Below, piece by piece: positions 1 to 5,966 of a stretch of DNA of 7,453 nucleotides (the stretch's first letter is position 1; each line of letters starts with the position of its first letter). Origin of the DNA: an uncultured beta proteobacterium (GTDB taxonomy: Bacteria > Pseudomonadota > Gammaproteobacteria > Burkholderiales > Burkholderiaceae_C). The position numbers and the translations under genes are program-made. The stretch spans positions 1-7,453 of the forward strand of contig CAIYQF010000370.1 in the NCBI GenBank assembly GCA_903928325.1, read 5' to 3'. The notes beneath the pieces were generated by a model. That model ran no database searches, was not told where the DNA came from, and saw only the letters and a list, made by a program, of their open reading frames with translations.

Positions 1-1
1 C

Positions 2-442
2 GTCGTGGTGGAAGCCGCAGGCGACTCGGGCTACATCAATGGCGAGCAGGTCGAGCGCTCCGAGATGCTCAACACCAACGACCGTCTGCGTGCCGAGGAC
101 AAGATTCCGGCTGTGTTCACCAACTTGCTGCTGGGTATTACCAAAGCGTCCTTGTCCACCGACAGCTTCATCAGCGCGGCTTCCTTCCAGGAAACCACAC
201 GCGTGCTGACCGAAGCCGCCATCATGGGCAAGCGCGACGAGCTGCGTGGCTTGAAAGAGAACGTCATCGTCGGTCGCCTGATCCCTGCAGGCACCGGCAT
301 GGCCTACCACGAAGCCCGTTTGGTCCGTGAGCAGATGGACGACTCCGAGCGCCGTGCGATTGCCGAAGCGGACGCCGCAGAACTGGCTGCAAACGCCGAC
401 ACCGAGGAATTGTCTTCCGAAGAAGGCGGCGCTGCGGCCTAA
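2..442 (+). CDS. rpoC: RNA polymerase beta' subunit, C-terminal end (partial)
   Basis: This is the last 146 codons of the beta' subunit of DNA-directed RNA polymerase; the 5' part lies outside the window. The translation carries the highly conserved end of RpoC: the stretch LLGITKASLSTDSFISAASF, followed by QETTRVLTEAAIMGKRDELR and then the GLKENVIVGRLIPAGTG segment, which matches the E. coli RpoC C-terminus nearly residue for residue (from memory). In the enzyme this part helps form the base of the active-centre cleft and contacts the omega subunit. After the conserved block comes a variable tail of about 45 residues, rich in Glu, Asp and Ala, ending EEGGAAA; such lineage-specific tails are normal. 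The gene ends at a TAA (440-442) and is followed by a strong terminator, which fits rpoC as last gene of the rplKAJL-rpoBC transcription unit. Identity is near certain. Confidence 0.98.
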   Translation, partial: VVVEAAGDSGYINGEQVERSEMLNTNDRLRAEDKIPAVFTNLLLGITKASLSTDSFISAASFQETTRVLTEAAIMGKRDELRGLKENVIVGRLIPAGTGMAYHEARLVREQMDDSERRAIAEADAAELAANADTEELSSEEGGAAA

Positions 443-467
443 GTCTGCCGCCTGCAATGGCGCAGTA

Positions 468-504
468 CCCCAGGCCTTTCCCCCAAAGGCCTGGGGTTTT
501 TTTT
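468..504 (+). terminator. Intrinsic (rho-independent) terminator after rpoC
   Basis: A perfect 12-bp stem (CCCCAGGCCTTT at 468-479 with AAAGGCCTGGGG at 485-496) encloses a five-C loop (480-484) and is followed directly by eight T residues (497-504). This is a textbook intrinsic terminator, starting 25 bases after the rpoC stop codon. The lower stem is GC-rich. On the opposite strand the hairpin has no flanking U-tract, so it works for the plus strand only. It probably ends the rpoBC transcript. Because the next gene starts 13 bases after the T-tract, any read-through would feed the downstream cluster. Confidence 0.95.
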
Positions 505-517
505 GAAAACGTAAGGC

Positions 518-1051
518 ATGCAAAAGTATTTGTCGCTGTGGGTCGTCTTGGCGGTCGCGGTATTTTGGGCCGTGGGCGTGCACAACCGCTTGATGCGTCT
601 GCGTGCGGCGGTGTGGGATGCTGCTGCGTCCTTCGAGCGCCAAATGCACGTACTGACGGGGATTTGCAAAGTAGCCCTGTTGGAGCGTGATCCTTGCGTT
701 CAAGGTGTTGAGACGCTGGCCTTGGCGGTGCAGACCATGGTGCTGGCGATGAAGGGAGGCAAACAAGCCAAGGGTGCGGCGTCTCCTATCGACTATTGCA
801 CTGCCATGGGCACACCCTGGGCGCAGTTGCAGCAAAGTGCCGAGGCTTACTTTCTTGCAGCCGGAGATACTCCGGACCCTGTATCTGGCGCAGCACTTGG
901 CGTGACCTGGACCGATGGGTGCACCAAGGCCAACTTTGCCAAAGCCGCTGCGACGCTGGCAGTGGCCGACTACAACGCAGCCCTTGGGCAGGCGCCGGCT
1001 TGCTGGGTGGCAGGGCTCATGGGCTTTGAGCGGCTCATGCCGTTGGCATGA
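518..1051 (+). CDS. Divergent LemA-like membrane-anchored protein
   Basis: Predicted 177-residue protein. Residues 5-21 form one hydrophobic segment, likely an N-terminal membrane anchor. It is followed at 22-40 by HNRLMRLRAAVWDAAASFE, which resembles the LemA opening pattern (YN-x-LV-x-LR-x-x-V-x-x-A-W). The C-terminus has DYNAALGQAPACWVAGLMGF (151-170), resembling the LemA closing pattern YN-x-x-I-x-x-FP-x-x-L-x-A-x-x-x-GF. The middle (about 50-135) is poorly conserved, has several Cys and lacks the usual LemA central motifs, so this is a remote member or a look-alike. LemA proteins are helical, membrane-tethered and of mostly unknown function. The start at 518 is preferred because it keeps the anchor; an in-frame ATG at 593 would lose it. 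AAGG lies only one base before the ATG, too close for a normal ribosome binding site. The stop lies 4 bases before rsmB, suggesting coupling. A functional role cannot be given. Confidence 0.6.
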   Translation: MQKYLSLWVVLAVAVFWAVGVHNRLMRLRAAVWDAAASFERQMHVLTGICKVALLERDPCVQGVETLALAVQTMVLAMKGGKQAKGAASPIDYCTAMGTPWAQLQQSAEAYFLAAGDTPDPVSGAALGVTWTDGCTKANFAKAAATLAVADYNAALGQAPACWVAGLMGFERLMPLA

Positions 1052-1055
1052 AGCC

Positions 1056-2375
1056 ATGACCGCAGTCCAGGAACCCACGGCACTTTGGCGCCAATTGCAG
1101 GCTACGGCAAGTGTCATCGCCGCGGTGCGCAAAGGGGCGTCTGGCACCGCGGCACTGGACGCCGTGCCATCGGGCTTGCGCCCAGGGGTTCAGTCTTTGG
1201 CGTTTTATGTGTGGCGCAACCTGGGACGTGCCCAGTCGCTGCGCTCGGCACTGGTCAGCCGCGCTCCGGCTCCTGCTATCGACGCACTGTTGTGCGTGGC
1301 CTTGGCCTTGCTGTGGAACCCGGGCGAATCCCCCTATGACGCCTTTACGTTGGTCAACCAAGCCGTTGAGGCGCTCAAACGCAACCCGCAGTCGCGCGCG
1401 CAGGCAAACTTTGTGAACGCGTGCCTGCGCCGGTTTTTGCGCGAACGGGCGCAGTTGCTGGCTACGACGGACGGGGATTTGGAGGCGCTGTGGAACTACC
1501 CGCGCTGGTGGATTGAGCGCGTGCGCCGGGACCACCCCCAGCACTGGCAGACGGTGCTCAGAGCTGGAAACGCCCATGCGCCCATGACGCTGCGGGTCCA
1601 TGCGCGGCACTGCTCTGCCCAGGATTACGTGCTGCGTTTGCAGTCGGTCGGCATCGCAGCGCGCCAGGGGGAGGGTGCCGCGGTGATGTTGGAGCGCCCA
1701 GTTCCTGTGACCCAGTTGCCTGGATTTGGCGATGGCTGGGTGGCCGTACAAGATGCGGCAGCCCAGTCGGCTGCACCGTTGTTGCTGCAAGGTTTGGGAC
1801 AGCGACCACGCATTTTGGATGCCTGTGCCGCGCCCGGCGGAAAGACCGCGCACCTGCTCGAAGCGTCCGATGCCAGCGTGGTGGCCCTGGAAATTGACGG
1901 CGCGCGCCTGCATCGCATTCAGGACAACCTTCAGCGTTTGGGTCTGCAGGCCCAGGTGATCCAAGGCGACGCAGCGCGTCCCCAGGATTGGTGGGACGGA
2001 GCGTTGTTCGATGGCATTTTGCTGGATGCGCCGTGCACCGCGTCAGGTATTGTGCGCCGCCACCCCGACATACGCTGGTTGCGCAGAGAGTCCGATAGCG
2101 GGCAGCTCGCAGCCCTGCAAAGCCAGATTTTGCAGTCGCTGTGGCCCTTGCTGCGCACAGGCGGACACATGGTCTATTGCACCTGTTCGATTTTTCGGGT
2201 TGAGGGTGAGCAACAGATACAAAACTTTCTGGCACGCCATACCGACGCCCGTCTTTGCCCCTCGCCCGGGCATTTGCTCCCGGGTGGCGGCGCAGCCGAT
2301 GGCGCCGTGTACGACAATTCGAGCCATGACCATGACGGTTTTTACTATGCACTGCTGGAAAAAAACGCTGCTTAA
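1056..2375 (+). CDS. rsmB: 16S rRNA (cytosine(967)-C5)-methyltransferase RsmB
   Basis: Predicted 439-residue SAM-dependent methyltransferase that makes m5C967 in 16S rRNA in the cytoplasm (E. coli RsmB is 429 aa). The N-terminal ~140 residues are a helical NusB-like RNA-binding domain. The C-terminal Rossmann domain shows the SAM-binding motif ILDACAAPGGK (253-263), a following acidic strand end VVALEID, motif IV DAPC (324-327) and motif VI TCS (376-378). C377 corresponds to the catalytic nucleophile and C327 to the product-release cysteine of RNA m5C methyltransferases (C375 and C325 in E. coli). The ATG at 1056 is chosen because it lies just after the upstream stop and yields family length; the reading frame stays open further upstream but that part overlaps the LemA-like gene and looks non-homologous. 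There is no clear Shine-Dalgarno, so translation is probably coupled to the upstream gene. Its 3' end overlaps the next gene by 29 bases. Confidence 0.96.
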   Translation: MTAVQEPTALWRQLQATASVIAAVRKGASGTAALDAVPSGLRPGVQSLAFYVWRNLGRAQSLRSALVSRAPAPAIDALLCVALALLWNPGESPYDAFTLVNQAVEALKRNPQSRAQANFVNACLRRFLRERAQLLATTDGDLEALWNYPRWWIERVRRDHPQHWQTVLRAGNAHAPMTLRVHARHCSAQDYVLRLQSVGIAARQGEGAAVMLERPVPVTQLPGFGDGWVAVQDAAAQSAAPLLLQGLGQRPRILDACAAPGGKTAHLLEASDASVVALEIDGARLHRIQDNLQRLGLQAQVIQGDAARPQDWWDGALFDGILLDAPCTASGIVRRHPDIRWLRRESDSGQLAALQSQILQSLWPLLRTGGHMVYCTCSIFRVEGEQQIQNFLARHTDARLCPSPGHLLPGGGAADGAVYDNSSHDHDGFYYALLEKNAA

Positions 2376-2964
2376 GCGCCTGCTGTGTTGGCTTGGCGTG
2401 CTGGTATGGCTGCTGGCAGTGCCGCGCGCCATGGCCCAGAACGCTACCGAAATCAACCCGCTTCGAGCCGAGCGGATCGCCAGCGAGGTATTGGTTTCGG
2501 CAACCGTATCGTTCGATTTGCCATCGGTGGTCGAGGACGCCTTACTCAAGGGCGTACCGATGTTTTTTCTCTTGGAAGCTGAGGTGCTGCAAGAGCGCTG
2601 GTATTGGTCGGACAAAAAAATTGCCGGCGCCCAGCGCCAATTGCGACTGGCCTACCAGCCATTGACTCGGCGTTGGCGTGTCAATGCCACCGCAGGGGCT
2701 GGTGGCGACAGCCCACAGGGCCAGGCCCTGAGCCAAAGCTTTGAAACCCTTGCCCAGGCGATGGCGGCGGTGCGCCAGATTTCCCAGTGGAAGATTGGGG
2801 ATCTGGCCGACTCCGAGCCCTTGGCCAAGCTCAAGGTCGAATTCCGGTTCCGCTTGGACCTGGGTCAGTTGCCGCGCCCCTTTCAGATTGGCGCGATCGG
2901 ACAGTCCGAATGGGACATCCAGGCCGTCGGACGGGTGCCGCTGCGCGGGGAGGGCGCCAAATGA
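2347..2964 (+). CDS. DUF4390 family exported protein
   Basis: Predicted 205-residue protein of unknown function. The N-terminus has a basic region (K5, K6, K10, R11), a hydrophobic core (about 12-25) and an AMA|QN-type signal peptidase I site after residue 30, so export to the periplasm is likely; no lipobox is seen. The mature part has alternating strands and the stretch LEAEVLQERWYWSDKKIAG, then LRLAYQPLTRRWRVN and a C-terminal LKVEFRFRLDLGQLPRPFQI segment, which I recognise as DUF4390 (family recall, not searched). In betaproteobacteria this family typically sits between rsmB and an ntrY-like kinase gene, as here. ATG 2347 is chosen because it starts the signal peptide cleanly with a weak GACGG eight bases upstream; in-frame ATGs at 2326 and 2332 would add 5-7 residues. 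The gene overlaps rsmB by 29 nt and the kinase by 4 nt (ATGA). A role as periplasmic partner of the kinase is inference only. Confidence 0.85.
   Translation: MHCWKKTLLKRLLCWLGVLVWLLAVPRAMAQNATEINPLRAERIASEVLVSATVSFDLPSVVEDALLKGVPMFFLLEAEVLQERWYWSDKKIAGAQRQLRLAYQPLTRRWRVNATAGAGGDSPQGQALSQSFETLAQAMAAVRQISQWKIGDLADSEPLAKLKVEFRFRLDLGQLPRPFQIGAIGQSEWDIQAVGRVPLRGEGAK
2947..2953 (+). promoter_or_regulatory. Strong Shine-Dalgarno for the histidine kinase
   Basis: GGGGAGG lies inside the end of the DUF4390 gene, with seven bases between it and the ATG at 2961. It is the best ribosome binding site in the cluster and fixes the kinase start at 2961 rather than at the in-frame upstream ATG at 2787, which would overlap DUF4390 by 178 bases. 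Together with the ATGA overlap it suggests both reinitiation and independent loading. Confidence 0.75.
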
Positions 2965-5285
2965 CGGTCGCACCGTCCGCGTCGGTGTCCGCACGCTCGG
3001 TGGCGGCTGCAAACGCTCGGCTTATGCGCCGTGCAGTGGCTATGGGCGCGGCGCTGATGGTGGTGATTGGCCTGGTGCTTTTGTACCTGCTGACCCAGGC
3101 GACCAACAACCGGGAGATGTATGAACAAAACTACGCCCGGCTTTTCACCATCAATATGGTGGTGGCCGCGTGCCTGGTGGTGGGCATTGTCTGGGTCGGT
3201 GCGCGCTTGTTCATGCGGGTGCGGCAGGGGCGTTTTGGCAGCCGCCTGTTGCTCAAAATTGCCACCATTTTTGCCTTGGTCGGTGTCGCACCGGGATTGC
3301 TGATCTACGTGGTGTCCTACCAGTTTGTGTCGCGGTCTATTGAGACCTGGTTTGACGTCAAGGTGGAGGGCGCGTTGGAGGCCGGCCTTGGCCTTGGCCG
3401 CGTCACCTTGGACACCTTGTCAAGTGACTTGGCGAGCAAGGCCCGCGTGGCAGCCACCCAGCTCGCCGATGGAACAGACCCGGTGCCAGAGCTTGCGCTA
3501 GCGCGGGTGATGGAGCAACTCGGTGCAGGTGAGGCCGCGCTGTGGAGCGCCAGCGGCAAGCTGATCGCCAGCGTGGGGCCTATTGGGTTGCAGCTCAGCC
3601 CTGACCGGCCCAGCACCAGCCAATTTCGTGCGGCGCGCGCCGAGCGTTCTTTGGCGTGGGTGGAGGGGCTGGACGACGGGGGACCGGCCAAGCTGGGCAG
3701 CCCCCAGGTCAAGGCATTGGTACCCATTTCTAGCGCCAGCGTGGGATTGGCAACCGAGCAACGGTTTTTGCTGGTGCAGCGCGCCTTGCCTGCGAATTTT
3801 GTCGCCAATGCCTTGGCTGTGGCCAGTGCCAACCGCGAGTACCAAGAGCGTGCTTTGGCGCGAGAGGGGCTCAAACGCATGTACATCGGCACACTGACCT
3901 TGAGCCTGTTCTTGGCCGTGTTTGGTGCGATCTTGTTGGCCATTATTCTGGGCAATCAAATTGCCCGGCCGCTGCTGGTACTTACCGAGGGTGTTAGCCA
4001 AGTAGCTGCAGGTGATTTGACGCCCAAACTGGCGATGCAAACCAATGACGAGCTCGGGGGGCTGACGCGTGCATTTGCCTCTATGACGCAGCAACTCGCC
4101 GATGCGCGCCAGACGGTGCAAGGCAGCATGGCGCAAGTCGACTCCGCACGTGCGCATTTGCAGACGATTTTGGACAATTTGACGGCTGGCGTGTTGGTGC
4201 TCAACGCCGACGGCAGCGTGCGCTCGGCCAACCCCGGCGCCGCCCGGATTTTGGGTGTGCGTGCGCAAGACTTTGGCGGCGCGACTTTGCGCCAGATGCC
4301 GGGGCTCGAGGCCCTGGGCCTGGGTGTTCAACAGCAGTTTGCCGAGTTTTTTGGCCGCCGACTCGAGCGGCAAAGCGACCACTGGCAGCATTCATTCGAA
4401 TTGGGCAGGGAGGGTCAAACCATGGACGCCGATTCCGGGCGTGCCATCACCTTGGTGGCGCGTGGCGCGATCTTGCCCGACCAAACGCGCCTCTTGGTGT
4501 TTGACGATATTTCCGAGATCGTCTCGGCGCAACGCACACAAGCCTGGGGCGAGGTGGCGCGCCGTCTCGCCCACGAGATCAAAAACCCCCTCACCCCTAT
4601 CCAGCTTTCCGCCGAGCGGCTGGAGATGAAACTCGCAGGCAAACTACAAGCGCCCGAGCAGGCGATCCTGACCAAGTCGGTGAAAACCATCGTTGAGCAA
4701 GTCGACGCCATGAAGCGCTTGGTCAACGACTTTCGTGAATATGCGCGCCTGCCTGCGGCGGTGCTGGCGCCGGTCGACCTCAACCAACTGGTGGCCGACG
4801 TGATGCACCTCTATGAGGCCACTGCCATACCGATTGCGCTGCAGCTCGACCACCATATCCCGCAGGTCATGGGCGATGCCGAGCAACTGCGCCAGGTGAT
4901 GCACAACCTCTTACAAAACGCCCAGGACGCCACCGAGCAGTTCCAGGCTACCCATTCCCGGTCGGACGCCCTTTTGGATCACGGCATTGTGTTGCGGACC
5001 CAGACCATGCCCAGCGGGCGGGTGCGCCTGTCGGTGTTGGACCAGGGGGGGGGATTTCCCGAGCACATCCTCAAGCGCGCTTTTGAGCCCTATGTCACCA
5101 CCAAGCAGCGCGGCACCGGTTTGGGGTTGGCGGTGGTAAAGAAGATCGCCGACGACCACGCCTCGCGCATCGAGATCAGCAACCGTGTTCAGGATGGCAA
5201 CATTTTTGGCGCCCAGGTGTCGCTATCATTGGCCGCAGCAGGCACCCAGGGCACTGTGTCAAACGCATTACCGGACAACGCATAA
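2961..5285 (+). CDS. ntrY: NtrY-type membrane sensor histidine kinase
   Basis: Predicted 774-residue inner-membrane histidine kinase that autophosphorylates and passes phosphate to a response regulator, most likely the one encoded 3 bases downstream. Domains in order: three N-terminal membrane segments (about 25-46, 62-84, 96-119), a large periplasmic domain (about 120-306), a fourth membrane segment (about 309-331), HAMP (about 332-386), a PAS domain (about 396-505), HisKA with EVARRLAHEIKNPLTPIQLS and phospho-acceptor H538, and an HATPase with N box HNLLQN (N649, N653), G1 box DQGGGF (694-699) and G2 box GTGLGL (718-723). Three leading TM helices, the SRSIETWF motif after TM3 and the KNPLTPIQ H-box are typical of NtrY. 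NtrY proteins have been linked to nitrogen and to redox/respiratory control in other proteobacteria; the signal here is unknown. All catalytic residues are present. A nine-G run codes for the G1 box. The start is supported by a strong Shine-Dalgarno. Confidence 0.93.
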   Translation: MTVAPSASVSARSVAAANARLMRRAVAMGAALMVVIGLVLLYLLTQATNNREMYEQNYARLFTINMVVAACLVVGIVWVGARLFMRVRQGRFGSRLLLKIATIFALVGVAPGLLIYVVSYQFVSRSIETWFDVKVEGALEAGLGLGRVTLDTLSSDLASKARVAATQLADGTDPVPELALARVMEQLGAGEAALWSASGKLIASVGPIGLQLSPDRPSTSQFRAARAERSLAWVEGLDDGGPAKLGSPQVKALVPISSASVGLATEQRFLLVQRALPANFVANALAVASANREYQERALAREGLKRMYIGTLTLSLFLAVFGAILLAIILGNQIARPLLVLTEGVSQVAAGDLTPKLAMQTNDELGGLTRAFASMTQQLADARQTVQGSMAQVDSARAHLQTILDNLTAGVLVLNADGSVRSANPGAARILGVRAQDFGGATLRQMPGLEALGLGVQQQFAEFFGRRLERQSDHWQHSFELGREGQTMDADSGRAITLVARGAILPDQTRLLVFDDISEIVSAQRTQAWGEVARRLAHEIKNPLTPIQLSAERLEMKLAGKLQAPEQAILTKSVKTIVEQVDAMKRLVNDFREYARLPAAVLAPVDLNQLVADVMHLYEATAIPIALQLDHHIPQVMGDAEQLRQVMHNLLQNAQDATEQFQATHSRSDALLDHGIVLRTQTMPSGRVRLSVLDQGGGFPEHILKRAFEPYVTTKQRGTGLGLAVVKKIADDHASRIEISNRVQDGNIFGAQVSLSLAAAGTQGTVSNALPDNA

Positions 5286-5288
5286 ATC

Positions 5289-5966
5289 ATGGCAAACATA
5301 TTGGTGGTTGACGATGAGCACGGCATCCGAGACTTGCTGTGGGAAATCCTCAACGACGAGGGTCACTCGGTCGAGTTGGCCGAAAACGCAGCCCAAGCGC
5401 GTGCTGCGCGGCTGCGCGAGCGCCCCGACTTGGTGCTGCTGGACATCTGGATGCCCGACACCGACGGCGTCACCCTGCTCAAGGAATGGGCTGCCAGTGG
5501 CGCGCTCACCATGCCCGTCATCATGATGAGCGGCCACGCCACCATTGAAACCGCAGTTGAAGCCACCAAAATCGGAGCGATGGCGTTTTTGGAAAAGCCC
5601 GTCACGCTGCAAAAATTGCTCAAAGCCGTCGAACAAGGCCTGGCACGCGGCAAACCACCTGGCGCCGACGAGCGTGGCAACCGCAGCCCCTGGAGTGCCC
5701 CAACGCCTGCGGTCTTGAAAACGACCCAGGGCCAAGCCGTCGTACTGGACCAAGACCAGGTCTTGCCTGCCGGTTTCCACATGGACCTGCCTTTGCGCGA
5801 TGCGCGCGACGCATTTGAGCGCGCGTATTTCGAGTTCCACTTGTCCCGCGAATCCGGCTCCATGACCCGGGTAGCCGAAAAAACCGGCTTGGAGCGCACC
5901 CACCTGTACCGTAAGCTCAAGCAGCTAGGCGTGGATGTGTCGCGCGGCAAACGCCAGACCGGTTAG
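5289..5966 (+). CDS. NtrX-like response regulator lacking the AAA+ domain (receiver + Fis-type HTH)
   Basis: Predicted 225-residue DNA-binding response regulator, probable partner of the kinase just upstream (3-base gap). The receiver (about 3-118) has the acidic pair D8/D9, phospho-acceptor D52 in LLDIWMPD, S81 in MMSGHA and K103 in LEKPV, so it should be phosphorylatable. A linker (about 120-164) leads to LPLRDARDAFERAYFEFHL (167-185) and a Fis-type helix-turn-helix (about 188-215) ending TGLERTHLYRKLKQLGV. This tail closely resembles the C-terminus of NtrX/NtrC-family regulators. The roughly 240-residue AAA+ sigma54-activation domain normally between the two parts is absent; there is no Walker A, Walker B or GAFTGA. 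The protein is therefore unlikely to activate sigma54 promoters by the usual route. No frameshift is seen, and the linker reads cleanly, so this looks like a natural architecture and not a broken gene. No good Shine-Dalgarno precedes ATG 5289; coupling is likely. Confidence 0.92.
   Translation: MANILVVDDEHGIRDLLWEILNDEGHSVELAENAAQARAARLRERPDLVLLDIWMPDTDGVTLLKEWAASGALTMPVIMMSGHATIETAVEATKIGAMAFLEKPVTLQKLLKAVEQGLARGKPPGADERGNRSPWSAPTPAVLKTTQGQAVVLDQDQVLPAGFHMDLPLRDARDAFERAYFEFHLSRESGSMTRVAEKTGLERTHLYRKLKQLGVDVSRGKRQTG

Noticed and set aside
457..690. Small plus-strand open frame of 77 codons running through the terminator.
   Set aside because: It reads across the terminator hairpin and overlaps the better-supported 518-1051 gene in another frame, with no domain or ribosome site.
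915..1055. In-frame upstream extension of rsmB into the LemA-like gene.
   Set aside because: The added 47 residues are Trp/Arg/Pro-rich out-of-frame readings of the LemA-like gene; starting at 1056 gives the usual RsmB length and a 4-base gap.
1035..1964. Minus-strand open frame of 309 codons opposite rsmB.
   Set aside because: It is antisense to a well-supported rsmB, low in complexity and rich in Arg and Gln, with no domain pattern; a GC-driven shadow frame.
2360..2366. A-AAA-AAC slippery heptamer in the correct phase of the rsmB frame, suggesting programmed -1 frameshifting into the next gene.
   Set aside because: A -1 shift enters the frame starting at 2366, whereas DUF4390 is in the +1 frame, so no RsmB-DUF4390 fusion would result. 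DUF4390 also has its own start and signal peptide, and no downstream pseudoknot was evident.
2787..2960. In-frame upstream extension of the kinase to an ATG at 2787.
   Set aside because: It would overlap DUF4390 by 178 bases and adds a Gly/Arg-rich stretch not typical of NtrY; the ATG at 2961 has a strong Shine-Dalgarno seven bases upstream.
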